Shown here one piece after another: positions 32,099 to 39,559 of a DNA stretch of 64,000 bases. Below the pieces are notes generated by a model. The model saw only the letters and a program-made list of their open reading frames with translations. It did not search any database and had not been told where the DNA came from. The position numbers and the translations under genes are program-made. Each line of letters starts with the position of its first letter. The first letter of the stretch is position 1. The DNA lies in NCBI GenBank assembly GCA_943913835.1, contig CALTZU010000002.1, positions 10,484 to 74,483 of the forward strand, read 5' to 3'. The DNA comes from an uncultured Rheinheimera sp. GTDB taxonomy: Bacteria > Pseudomonadota > Gammaproteobacteria > Enterobacterales > Alteromonadaceae.

Positions 32099-33012
32099 GA
32101 CACCGCCCCTTTTCTTTGTTTACGTTTACGGCATGTGGCTGAATTGAACTTCGCTTTACCTGTTACTTTTCGACCACAACCGCAGGCGCAAAATTTAACC
32201 CGGGTAGTCACAGTTTGCAGCGGCCGGCGAGTCACAATTTCTTCTGGCCAAGTCACATTTAAATGCCCTGGCTTTGTCACGTCTTTGTGTTCGAGCTGGG
32301 TCACGCCGTTTTCACATCGATGAGTCACAGTATTATCTGCCAGCATTGTCACAGTTGTTTGGCGCTGCGTAGTCACACCGTATACATGGTGGTTAATCAT
32401 CTCTGCTAAAACACGGCCCAACACTAAAGGCACGCCGTTGCCTACAGCGCGCTTTTTGCCTTCAATGGTAAAACTTGGTAAGTCGAAATCTGCCGGTAAT
32501 CCCTGACAGTACTTAACATGGGCAAAGCTTCTATCGTCTGATGCTGTGGCCGCTGAATGTGTTGCACTTCGGCCAATACCTTTTGGCGCGTTCAGCTTAA
32601 TACCTGCTTTGCTGCCAAACTGAAAGTGCCTTAAGCGGCTAACATCAGTAAACCAGCACTGATTCAGGTCAAAACGCTGCCACGACCAGCCTGCTATTTT
32701 TAAATCAGGAACCCGCGCAACGTTTTCCATCAGCCACCAATCCGGCTCGGCTTCTTTCACTATTCGCTCGTACTGTTCCAGCATTTCGAGGCCGTACCCT
32801 GTCGGTTCTTCACGGCGTAAACCGCTGAACTCCTGACATGGCGGCCCACCAAGAACGCCAGCAAAAACGCCAGCAGGTACATGAAAATCACGAATATCCT
32901 GACCAAGCAATAAGTCAGGCCCACGCACAACACAAAACCCCAGTTCTTCAAATGGTTTAGAAAACAAGTCGATGCCCGGGAACAAAGACAGAATGAGCTT
33001 ATTTCTGTCCAT
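32089..33012 (-). CDS. Cytosine-C5 DNA methyltransferase with VT-repeat tail
   Basis: 307 aa from the ATG at 33012 (MDRNKLILSLFPGIDLF). Motif I is FPGIDLF, catalytic Cys59 is in GGPPCQEFSG, motif VI is ENV at 96-98, and motif X is AVGNGVP. From about residue 213 the protein is an eight-fold Val-Thr repeat with 8-residue units (one of 7), encoded by array E. A basic cysteine-rich end follows (FCACGCGRKVTGKAKF, then CRKRKQRK) that looks like a small zinc-binding module. The repeat probably acts as a linker. Likely role: self-methylation against restriction. Confidence 0.85.
   Translation of the reverse strand: MDRNKLILSLFPGIDLFSKPFEELGFCVVRGPDLLLGQDIRDFHVPAGVFAGVLGGPPCQEFSGLRREEPTGYGLEMLEQYERIVKEAEPDWWLMENVARVPDLKIAGWSWQRFDLNQCWFTDVSRLRHFQFGSKAGIKLNAPKGIGRSATHSAATASDDRSFAHVKYCQGLPADFDLPSFTIEGKKRAVGNGVPLVLGRVLAEMINHHVYGVTTQRQTTVTMLADNTVTHRCENGVTQLEHKDVTKPGHLNVTWPEEIVTRRPLQTVTTRVKFCACGCGRKVTGKAKFNSATCRKRKQRKGAVSCT
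32207..32376 (+). repeat. GTCAC array E (eight exact units, inside a coding region)
   Basis: Exact GTCAC at 32207, 32231, 32252, 32276, 32300, 32324, 32348 and 32372 (spacings 24, 21, 24, 24, 24, 24, 24). All spacings are multiples of three, so the methyltransferase frame on the minus strand survives and each unit reads Val-Thr plus five or six variable residues. All eight valines use GTG. Spacer order matches array B at both ends, with one swapped pair in the middle. Confidence 0.9.
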
Positions 33013-33229
33013 GTGAACAGCCCTTAACCTCTGCAATTTCAATCGGCCAACCAACCCAGCTTTTGCAGCTGCGCGACTCAACCAAACGGCCGTTTATTGG
33101 CTTGCGTGACACCAGTTCTTCGGCGCAGTACTCGGCGTGGGTTGTGGTTTTATTTGGGTAAATGCCGATAAAGGTAATGGCTAAAATCCCGACAATTCCC
33201 ATGGCAGTGCATATCTGTGGGTATTTCAT
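32999..33229 (-). CDS. Small membrane or secreted protein, unknown
   Basis: 76 aa with one hydrophobic segment at about residues 9-24 (MGIVGILAITFIGIY), then a polar domain with four cysteines (YC, SC, GC region). It is probably exported or membrane-anchored with a periplasmic domain. It overlaps the upstream gene by 4 nt and the methyltransferase start by 14 nt, so it belongs to the early operon. Confidence 0.55.
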   Translation of the reverse strand: MKYPQICTAMGIVGILAITFIGIYPNKTTTHAEYCAEELVSRKPINGRLVESRSCKSWVGWPIEIAEVKGCSHGQK

Positions 33230-33609
33230 GACTGCAACCCCTCGGTTTTTTCATAGGCTTCAAAGTCCCACGATGCTGGCTGCTTTTTCTGAAACTTCGC
33301 CAGCAAATGCAGCTGGTGTGGCATAAAGCACAGGGTTATTTCTTCATCGTCGACAATGGTTGTTTCTGCCGTGCCTTCTTCGTCGGTGTACAGAAAATCA
33401 AAGGCGGCGTGTTCGCAGGTTGGATCGGGGTTTATGGTTTGAATAAAACCCAAGCGCTCATGCACTTCTGCGCCGCCGTTGGAATAACCGACAGGCGCAA
33501 TGGCGATTAAGCCCTGCAGCTTGTCTTTCAAAACGGCTACAGCACGGCCAGCCGGAACACGAAAATTTGTGATTGCCGCTGCTTCTGCAGCGTTAGTTTG
33601 CTGGCTCAT
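33226..33609 (-). CDS. Early phage protein, unknown
   Basis: 127 aa, acidic, mixed alpha/beta. YTDEEGTAETTIVDDEEITLCF is a conspicuous acidic stretch that could mimic nucleic acid. It overlaps the second Dam gene and the membrane protein gene by 4 nt each. No family recognised. Confidence 0.55.
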   Translation of the reverse strand: MSQQTNAAEAAAITNFRVPAGRAVAVLKDKLQGLIAIAPVGYSNGGAEVHERLGFIQTINPDPTCEHAAFDFLYTDEEGTAETTIVDDEEITLCFMPHQLHLLAKFQKKQPASWDFEAYEKTEGLQS

Positions 33610-34418
33610 GCTGCCTTCTCCACTGGTGTAAACAAGGCGATCAGCTCTTTGGCTTTGCCTCTGTTTTCTATGTCGGTTGATATGCTGCGCTGTACTTCAA
33701 AGCACTGCAGCTCTGCGCCTGAGTACAGGGCTCGGCTTTCGGCTGTGTCGTGGTTTGAAATAACCACAGGCACACGGCAGTTTTTCGCCAGATAGGCCAA
33801 ATAACGCTGTTCTACTGGGCCGAAGCCACCAGCGCTGTAGGCTGTAAAGTTGGCAGTGTTTGACAGCGGCACATATGGCGGGTCGCAATACACAACGCTG
33901 TCAGCTGGCAGGTGTTTGAAAGTTTCTTCAAAACTGCGGCAATGCAGTTCGGCGCGGTCTAAGCGGCTGGCGAATGCGGCCAGTTCTTCTTTTGGAAAGT
34001 ACGGCGAGGCGTATTTACCAAAGGCAACATTAAACTCGCCTGATTTGTTGTAACGGCAAAGGCCGTTAAAGCAAAAGCGGTTCAGGTACACAAACAACAG
34101 CGCCTTTTCGTACTGATCAGCGGTGGAATTAAACCGTTCTTTCAGTTGGCGAAACATGGCGTCTGTATTGTTGGCTGGCACAAAAAGCGCCTCTGCATCG
34201 GCACTAAAGGCCGCTGGCTGGTTTTTCAACTGGGTGAATGTGTTGATCAGGTCTGGATTTATGTCGCACAACACATAGGCTTCATAATCCGTGTTCAGGA
34301 AAATTGAACCGGCACCCACAAACGGTTCGACCAGGCAGTTAGCCTTTGGCAACAGAGCGCTGATACGGGCAGCCAGTTTCGACTTGCCGCCAGCCCATTT
34401 TAAAAACGGCTTGTTCAT
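33606..34418 (-). CDS. dam: Dam-type adenine DNA methyltransferase 2
   Basis: 270 aa, the size of E. coli Dam (278). Motif I is FLKWAGGKSKL (5-15), followed by EPFVGAGSIFLN, and the catalytic DPPY is at 179-182 in VVYCDPPYVPLS. GATC methylation is expected from family similarity. It is closer to host Dam than the enzyme at 29205, so the two may differ in specificity or timing. Overlaps both neighbours by 4 nt in the early operon. Confidence 0.88.
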   Translation of the reverse strand: MNKPFLKWAGGKSKLAARISALLPKANCLVEPFVGAGSIFLNTDYEAYVLCDINPDLINTFTQLKNQPAAFSADAEALFVPANNTDAMFRQLKERFNSTADQYEKALLFVYLNRFCFNGLCRYNKSGEFNVAFGKYASPYFPKEELAAFASRLDRAELHCRSFEETFKHLPADSVVYCDPPYVPLSNTANFTAYSAGGFGPVEQRYLAYLAKNCRVPVVISNHDTAESRALYSGAELQCFEVQRSISTDIENRGKAKELIALFTPVEKAA

Positions 34419-34657
34419 TGTGGGATATCCTCATCCGTGAAGCCTTTGCTCGGCGCTGCTGGTTTATCAGCGGCGGCATGCCACTTAAAATGCGGGTAAG
34501 TGCCGGTAAGGATAAAACCCGTTCCGGCTGGCGCTTCTGGAAATGGGGGGATCACATCAACGCAGGTTTGGCAGTAGCAGCGATAACCGCCGATATTTTC
34601 CTGAGTTAAATTCACGCCACAGCCTGAGCATGGAATTTCGTATGAACCAATAGTCAT
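34415..34657 (-). CDS. Zinc-ribbon protein, paralogue of 35345
   Basis: 80 aa from the ATG at 34657 (MTIGSYEIPCSGCG), which overlaps the upstream stop as ATGA. Two CxxC pairs, in PCSGCG and CYCQTC, can hold zinc, followed by GTGFILTGTYPHFKW. The same layout, CPGCG...CFCRHC...NGFILVGTYPNFEW, forms the C-terminal half of the protein at 35345, so the two arose by duplication. Function unknown. Confidence 0.6.
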   Translation of the reverse strand: MTIGSYEIPCSGCGVNLTQENIGGYRCYCQTCVDVIPPFPEAPAGTGFILTGTYPHFKWHAAADKPAAPSKGFTDEDIPQ

Positions 34658-34902
34658 GCTGCACCTACCTTTTCTGCAGAATCCTGTGTGCATGAACATT
34701 CGTCATACATCAAAAGCTCAGGGCAGGAACACTCTTCAGATACTTCACCGCAACCTAAGCAAGTATTTTTCGCCGCCTGCTCCCGATTGATATCGTTTTC
34801 GCAGTCTTCACAGATGTATCTTGTGTGGTGCGTGCCTGGGATCAGCACACTAAACAGCGCAGTCATAGCGCCACAAATTGGGCAACCTCCGACAATACTC
34901 AT
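34654..34902 (-). CDS. Cysteine-rich putative zinc-binding protein
   Basis: 82 aa with eleven cysteines in pairs (CPICG, CEDC, CLGCG, CSC and CSC). It could bind two or more zinc ions. GGGGAGA precedes the ATG. Overlaps the downstream gene by 4 nt. Early operon; function unknown. Confidence 0.55.
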   Translation of the reverse strand: MSIVGGCPICGAMTALFSVLIPGTHHTRYICEDCENDINREQAAKNTCLGCGEVSEECSCPELLMYDECSCTQDSAEKVGAA

Positions 34903-35348
34903 AATGGCTTCTCCCCGTTACGCAGCAGGAAAGCCACGCTTTTAAGCGTGTTGGCTACTTTGGTGGCTGTTTTTCTGGCTGAGTGGTTAAGACCCGGCAT
35001 CATGCTTAGCGTGTGGGCCTGTTCTAAAAGTTTGGTTGCTGCGCTTTCGTTAACTGTGCTTGGAGTGTATTTACCAATCTGAACGTAGCACCCTTGGAAT
35101 ATTGGCTTTTCCATGTGCGTTGCAACAAATGCGTCTGGCACTGTAACTAAGTAATCACCCAAAGCTATTGGCTTGGTATGGCTGAACTGAATACAACCCT
35201 GCTTAGTAACAAGTTCGGCCACATTACCTGTGACGTACTCCACCATGTCACCTTTTTTAATTTGATAAGCCCTAACTTCAAGCTGTTTAGTGCTAAACCG
35301 TTCAAACTGGGTTAGTAGCCCTTGGGCTGTGTATATTTCTTCTTTCAT
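34899..35348 (-). CDS. Early phage protein, unknown
   Basis: 149 aa from the ATG at 35348 (MKEEIYTAQGLLTQ), preceded by GGAAGGTGG; an earlier in-frame ATG lacks a ribosome site. A beta-rich middle (AYQIKKGDMVEYVTGNVAEL) and a helical tail are visible. No family recognised. Confidence 0.55.
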   Translation of the reverse strand: MKEEIYTAQGLLTQFERFSTKQLEVRAYQIKKGDMVEYVTGNVAELVTKQGCIQFSHTKPIALGDYLVTVPDAFVATHMEKPIFQGCYVQIGKYTPSTVNESAATKLLEQAHTLSMMPGLNHSARKTATKVANTLKSVAFLLRNGEKPL

Positions 35349-35737
35349 AGCGCCACCTTCCCGCCGTTCTGCACGTAAGCAACAGCGTTGTGTGTGACTG
35401 GTTTCCACTCAAAGTTTGGATAGGTGCCAACCAAAATAAAACCGTTGGCGTCTGGCGCTTGCGGGAATGCATTAACGCAATGGCGGCAAAAACACAGGTA
35501 GCCGCCTTTGAGTTCTTCTGTTAACTGCAGGCCGCAACCTGGGCAAATCAAAAACATCGGCAGCAAGCCGTCGCGCATTTTTTGCGCCCGTTCTTTTAAG
35601 CGTTTAGCCATTCTGGCTGTTAGGAAATAATCGGCGTCTTCTTTCTGGATCGAACACATCAGGTCGTTAGCTTCGTTTTCCAAAGCTATAGCTGATGCTT
35701 CGCGGCGCAATTTTTCAATGCTGGTAACGTTGCTCAT
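35345..35737 (-). CDS. Helical plus zinc-ribbon early protein
   Basis: 130 aa from the ATG at 35737 (MSNVTSIEKLRREAS), preceded by GGAGG. The first 70 residues are a charged helix; the second half is the zinc ribbon CPGCGLQLTEELKGGYLCFC, then HC and NGFILVGTYPNFEW, duplicated in the protein at 34415. Overlaps both neighbours by 4 nt. Confidence 0.55.
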   Translation of the reverse strand: MSNVTSIEKLRREASAIALENEANDLMCSIQKEDADYFLTARMAKRLKERAQKMRDGLLPMFLICPGCGLQLTEELKGGYLCFCRHCVNAFPQAPDANGFILVGTYPNFEWKPVTHNAVAYVQNGGKVAL

Positions 35738-35976
35738 GCTGGCAGCCTCCGTCCATTCAATTGACGCAAGGCGCGTTCTACCCTGGCACTTGCTATGCGG
35801 CGTGCAACCGTGGCGCACTTTGGACTAACAAAGAAGCTGGCTCGCATTGTTACTTCTGATAACAAAACCCGTTTTTTGCCTTCTTCACCACCCATAAACT
35901 TGGCTCCGGCAATAAAACAGGACTGCACGAATAACAGCGCCAAGGCTGTTTTTTGTTGGTAATGACGGTTTTTCAT
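35734..35976 (-). CDS. Small basic early protein, unknown
   Basis: 80 aa, basic, with a short hydrophobic N-terminal stretch (LALLFVQSCFIAGAKF) and an arginine-rich C-terminus (VARRIASARVERALRQLNG). Overlaps both neighbours by 4 nt. No family recognised. Confidence 0.5.
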   Translation of the reverse strand: MKNRHYQQKTALALLFVQSCFIAGAKFMGGEEGKKRVLLSEVTMRASFFVSPKCATVARRIASARVERALRQLNGRRLPA

Positions 35977-36263
35977 AGCGGCAGCCCCATTAAACGGTTT
36001 TGGTAAACAGGCTTGGCTGACTGCGTAACGGCTTTGGCTGGTTTTAGAAAGGCTTTAATTTGGTCAAGGTAGGAGGCGTTGCGCTTGGCCTGCTCAGGAC
36101 TGATCGCGTTATCGCTACCGCAGTCTTTGATACAGGCAATGGTTGATTTGATGCTATCGGCAGCAGCTTTGTCGTCGCTGGCATGTTCTGCCATGTACGT
36201 CAAAAGCTCTAATGTGGCTTTAAGTTTGTGTTCATTTTCGGAATGTACTGTATTTATATCCAT
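35973..36263 (-). CDS. First gene of the early operon, unknown
   Basis: 96 aa, largely helical (KLKATLELLTYMAEHASDDKAAADSIKSTI). Being first after the immunity-region promoter it is in the position of a Cox- or early-control protein. I see no helix-turn-helix, however, so its role is open. Confidence 0.55.
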   Translation of the reverse strand: MDINTVHSENEHKLKATLELLTYMAEHASDDKAAADSIKSTIACIKDCGSDNAISPEQAKRNASYLDQIKAFLKPAKAVTQSAKPVYQNRLMGLPL

Positions 36264-36500
36264 GCTGGATACTCCACTGTATGTGTTTTCGACCTTCCCT
36301 TTGCCCTACCCCTACAGTAGGTCGGGCTAAGTCAGTTAGCGTGAAGGCACTAACTGACCGCCCGTAGGGATTTTTTGAGCATCGAGCTCGGTTGCAAGGA
36401 TGAGTCACGGCCGTAACACCGTCAACACCGTAACGCATTGAAGCCTTTGACATATGACTCTAAACTGAAAGCGGATTTTTTGAACATTTGGGTGAGATAA
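36264..36500. promoter_or_regulatory. Immunity/control region between early operon and DUF3693-like gene
   Basis: 237-bp divergent gap. GTCAGTTAG (36331-36339) and CTAACTGAC (36350-36358) form a perfect inverted repeat. GGGC/GCCC and CCCTAC/GTAGGG can extend it, and ATTTTTTG follows, so it is an operator or a rightward attenuator. CCGTAACA-CCGTCAACA-CCGTAACG (36411-36434) is three 8-9-bp direct repeats, good operator half-sites. One isolated GTCAC (36404), in TGAGTCACGG, resembles units of the arrays. Confidence 0.55.
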
Positions 36501-36809
36501 ATGAAAACCGTCGAATTTCTTGACGCGGTGAAGGTCGCGTACGGATTGACTTCTGATTATCAGCTTGCGAAAAAACTTGCTGTAACACATAGCTCAATCA
36601 GCCACTACCGTTCTGGTCGTAACTTTATGGACGATTCTCTAGCTGTTAAGGTTGCTTATCTACTTGACGTAGACCCCTTATCCGTTCTGGCTTTTGCGCA
36701 TATTGAGCGCGAAGAACGACGCGGTGAGGAAACTTTGGTTAGCTTTTGGAAGGATATTGCCAAAAGAACTGGCGAGGTTGACATTTTGACCAAATTAAGT
36801 GCCGCATAG
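36501..36809 (+). CDS. DUF3693-like phage regulator (HTH)
   Basis: 102 aa. MKTVEFLDAVKVAYGLTSDY, then QLAKKLAVTHSSISHYRSGR, is a lambda-repressor-type helix-turn-helix, followed by the VAYLLDVDPLSVLAFAHIER segment typical of the DUF3693 phage family. It is divergent from the early operon and points toward the right att site. It is a candidate lysogeny repressor or Cro-like switch protein. Confidence 0.75.
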   Translation: MKTVEFLDAVKVAYGLTSDYQLAKKLAVTHSSISHYRSGRNFMDDSLAVKVAYLLDVDPLSVLAFAHIEREERRGEETLVSFWKDIAKRTGEVDILTKLSAA

Positions 36810-36851
36810 CCCCCCTATCCTATTGTTTTGGCGGTGCATTTTTTATCGTAC

Positions 36852-36879
36852 CGTCAAAATAATGATTATTATGTTAAAT
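36852..36879 (+). other. dif-like XerC/XerD site, right prophage end (attR)
   Basis: Arms CGTCAAAATAA and TTATGTTAAAT around the centre TGATTA. The XerD-type arm equals that of E. coli dif. ATAATGATTATTATGTTAAA (36859-36878) is identical to 2411-2430. The XerC-type arm is divergent, as often seen in phage att sites. Confidence 0.75.
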
Positions 36880-36916
36880 TGAATATTATACTGAAGCGGC
36901 AGCATCCTGTCGCTAC

Positions 36917-37801
36917 CTAACTATCCAATGCCTTTTCAAAGCTAGCGATTATAGCTTTGGTTTCTTCTTCACTATATCGGAATGTGATCACCCCTGAATT
37001 TGCCCACATTAACCATCGGTTTAAAGCAAAATTAACGGCTATACCGCCCTCAGTATCTAGCTGTGAAAGATATAGGTTTGGGAATTCTATGAAATCGTAA
37101 ACGTTCCATATTCCTTTGTTTGGTAAAATTAACTCACCAAGATCATAGTCATATTCTGGCATATTAAAACCGTCATAAGCACTTTTAAGCCAATCTTCAT
37201 TAGCAAAGTGTCCAAATACAGGGATCTCACTTTTAATGATGAGAGCACAGCACGCAGCGAAGTCCGCCCGACTTTTCCAATACCCTATTGCTTGAAGACC
37301 ACAAAAATGATGCCTAAAGACCGGTCTGTTGTTTATTTCAGAAACTATTTCTGAAAATACAAATATGCCTGGGGTATCACGTAAATGTGCTGATTTGTCC
37401 CGACACCTCAATACAGTACAAGTAATATAATTTCGATTTTTTTTAATTTTTTCCAAAAATGTAACCATCTGGCGAGGTTCTTTGTAGAAATCATGAACAT
37501 TGTAAATGATCTTAGAGGCACCTATCAGCCAGTCTTGCCTAATCCCAAAGAACGTTGAAGTTTGCTCCAGAATTTTTGGGGTCAAAACTTCTGCCAACTT
37601 TTCTGCGTTATTAATTTGGGCAAGGTTTAAAGCTTGGCAGCAGTACTGCGGTATTTGGTTATGATGCACGCCATGATTAAAAAATGCCTGCAAAAAACGG
37701 CTGGTCACTGAGTTTGATAGCTGTTGCTCTCCTTTTTTAAGAAGCAATGATTTAAGCCATATTATTAAATCAATAAAGGATTTTAACTCACCAAATGACA
37801 T
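36917..37801 (-). CDS. Unknown protein next to the right att site
   Basis: About 294 aa from the ATG at 37801, with GGTGG nearby; TTG/GTG starts five or six codons earlier are possible. Soluble, no signal peptide or membrane segment. Aromatic- and Cys-rich stretches are visible (QIPQYCCQALNLAQIN, TCTVLRCRDKSAHL, RADFAACCALIIKS). I recognise no family. It lies outside the dif-like repeat and follows the antiporter gene by about 20 nt, so it could be host or left by an earlier integration. Its DNA looks more AT-rich than its neighbours. Confidence 0.6.
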   Translation of the reverse strand: MSFGELKSFIDLIIWLKSLLLKKGEQQLSNSVTSRFLQAFFNHGVHHNQIPQYCCQALNLAQINNAEKLAEVLTPKILEQTSTFFGIRQDWLIGASKIIYNVHDFYKEPRQMVTFLEKIKKNRNYITCTVLRCRDKSAHLRDTPGIFVFSEIVSEINNRPVFRHHFCGLQAIGYWKSRADFAACCALIIKSEIPVFGHFANEDWLKSAYDGFNMPEYDYDLGELILPNKGIWNVYDFIEFPNLYLSQLDTEGGIAVNFALNRWLMWANSGVITFRYSEEETKAIIASFEKALDS

Positions 37802-37820
37802 CAAATGATCCACCAATTCA

Positions 37821-39542
37821 TCACGCTGACTTAATACCCACTTGCAGTATCTGGTCGTGGTCGTCTATTTGACGTACTGTCAGTACTAATTGGTCCAACT
37901 GCACCTGGTCGCCAACCACAACACGTCTGTGGAATTTCTCTGTGATGTATTCGGACAGGCTTTGGCTTGGGTCCTGATCTTCAGCAAATTTGATGCTGTA
38001 GAAGCCATCCAGCTCGTTTAAGGTGATTTCGCCGTTTAATACGAAGTCACCGAAGAAGTCCAGTTTATCCAACGAGGTTTGCTCTGCGCTGGTGGACACT
38101 TTGTCACTGACAGCTTTTACATCTTTGGCTTTACTCAATACCAACAGTATATCGTTCAGCTGAAAACTTGGGCTTTGTTCGGCTTTGATCCATTCGCCTT
38201 TACGCAACACGCCTAAGTAACTGACATCCGGTGACATATTCAGTTGCTGCCAGTCGCTGTCGACAATAGGAGAACCTTTACCCACTTTAAAAGACAAAAC
38301 CTGCAACAAATCATTACTATCCACGCTGTCGAGTGCCATTGAGTGATCAGGGCCAGGTTCTGGCGGTACTTCGAGTTTCAGCCAGCGTGCGACCGGCGCT
38401 ATAGACCAGCCCTGAATGAGCAAGGATACAATCACCACGAAAAACGCCACGTTAAAGTACAAGTCTTTATTTGGTACGCCAGCTAACCATGGGAATAACG
38501 CAAGAATAATAGGCACTGCACCACGAAGCCCTACCCAACTGATAAATACTTGATCTTTCTTTGGAAAATGAAATGGCACCAGACTTAAAAACACAGCTAT
38601 TGGCCTGGCAATAAAAATCATTACCAGGGCCAGAATTAAAGCCGGAATAGCATATTCCACCAGTTTGCTTGGCGTAACCAATAAGCCCAACATCAAAAAC
38701 ATAATGATTTGACTGAGCCAGGCTAAACCGTCGTGCATGCGCAATATTTGCTGGATTTGCGGTAAACGGGCGTTGCCTATTAAAAAGCCCATTAAATAGA
38801 CCGACAGAAAGCCGCTGCCACCGAATTGGTTGGTTAAACCATAGATCAGCAGCGCATAAGAGACCGCCAGTAAAGGGAAAAAGGCTGCGCTCAATGGCAG
38901 TTTACGACACAACAAAACAAAGAAGCGCCCTGCTCCGTAACCTACTGCAGCACCTACCACGGCCTGCTGAAAGAATACGCTCGACAGAGACCAGTTCAAT
39001 TCACTTTGGCCCGCTAAAACGCCAACCAGAGTGAAGGTCAACATGACTGCCATAGGATCGTTACTACCCGACTCGATTTCCAGTGTTGATGCCACCCGCT
39101 CTTTAATATTTAAGCCGGCGGACTGGAAGATAGAAAATACAGCTGCGGCGTCAGTCGAACTGAGTATGGCGCCTAACAGCAAACCTTCGAGTAAGGTCAA
39201 ATTAAACAGATAGGAGGCTGCCACACCTAAAATGCAGCACGTAAGCACTACACCTAAAGTAGCAAGTACGGCTGAAGGCGCTAAGACCACACGAACCCTA
39301 TCCGGATGAGTGCGCATACCACCATCAAACAGGATAATCACAAGAGCTATAGAGCCAATAAGCAAAGCCACATCAGGATTACCAAACTTGATGCCCAGCA
39401 CACCGTCTTCACCGGCCAGCATGCCAATAACTAGGAAAATTAATAATAAAGGCGCACCTAAGCGCGCCGAGATCAAAGTCGCAACTATACTAGAGAAAAA
39501 CAGAGCCCCTGCAACCAGGATTGTTAAATTCACTGCATCCAA
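37821..39542 (-). CDS. nhaP2: K+/H+ antiporter, NhaP2/CvrA type
   Basis: 573 aa (E. coli CvrA 578). About 13 membrane segments span residues 1-395, including ILFDGGMRT and the ion-site ESGSNDPMAV typical of CPA1 antiporters. An RCK-C-type domain (about 400-480, LQVLSFKVGKGSPIVDSDW) and a CorC/HlyC-type C-terminal domain follow. Exchanges K+ (or Na+) for protons in the inner membrane. Confidence 0.9.
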   Translation of the reverse strand: MDAVNLTILVAGALFFSSIVATLISARLGAPLLLIFLVIGMLAGEDGVLGIKFGNPDVALLIGSIALVIILFDGGMRTHPDRVRVVLAPSAVLATLGVVLTCCILGVAASYLFNLTLLEGLLLGAILSSTDAAAVFSIFQSAGLNIKERVASTLEIESGSNDPMAVMLTFTLVGVLAGQSELNWSLSSVFFQQAVVGAAVGYGAGRFFVLLCRKLPLSAAFFPLLAVSYALLIYGLTNQFGGSGFLSVYLMGFLIGNARLPQIQQILRMHDGLAWLSQIIMFLMLGLLVTPSKLVEYAIPALILALVMIFIARPIAVFLSLVPFHFPKKDQVFISWVGLRGAVPIILALFPWLAGVPNKDLYFNVAFFVVIVSLLIQGWSIAPVARWLKLEVPPEPGPDHSMALDSVDSNDLLQVLSFKVGKGSPIVDSDWQQLNMSPDVSYLGVLRKGEWIKAEQSPSFQLNDILLVLSKAKDVKAVSDKVSTSAEQTSLDKLDFFGDFVLNGEITLNELDGFYSIKFAEDQDPSQSLSEYITEKFHRRVVVGDQVQLDQLVLTVRQIDDHDQILQVGIKSA

Positions 39543-39559
39543 ATAAAAGCTCCTTTTTC

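Noticed and set aside
4635..32376. CRISPR or minisatellite explanation for the GTCAC arrays
   Set aside because: Repeats are 5 nt, spacers are related to one another and shared between arrays, there are no cas genes, and units are not copies of one 24-mer.
30020..36500. A phage integrase hidden in the early region
   Set aside because: No frame shows the R...HxxR...Y pattern of tyrosine recombinases or a serine recombinase N-terminus.
2404..36879. Retron or diversity-generating retroelement as the source of the arrays
   Set aside because: No reverse transcriptase motif (such as YADD or YXDD context) was found in any prophage gene.
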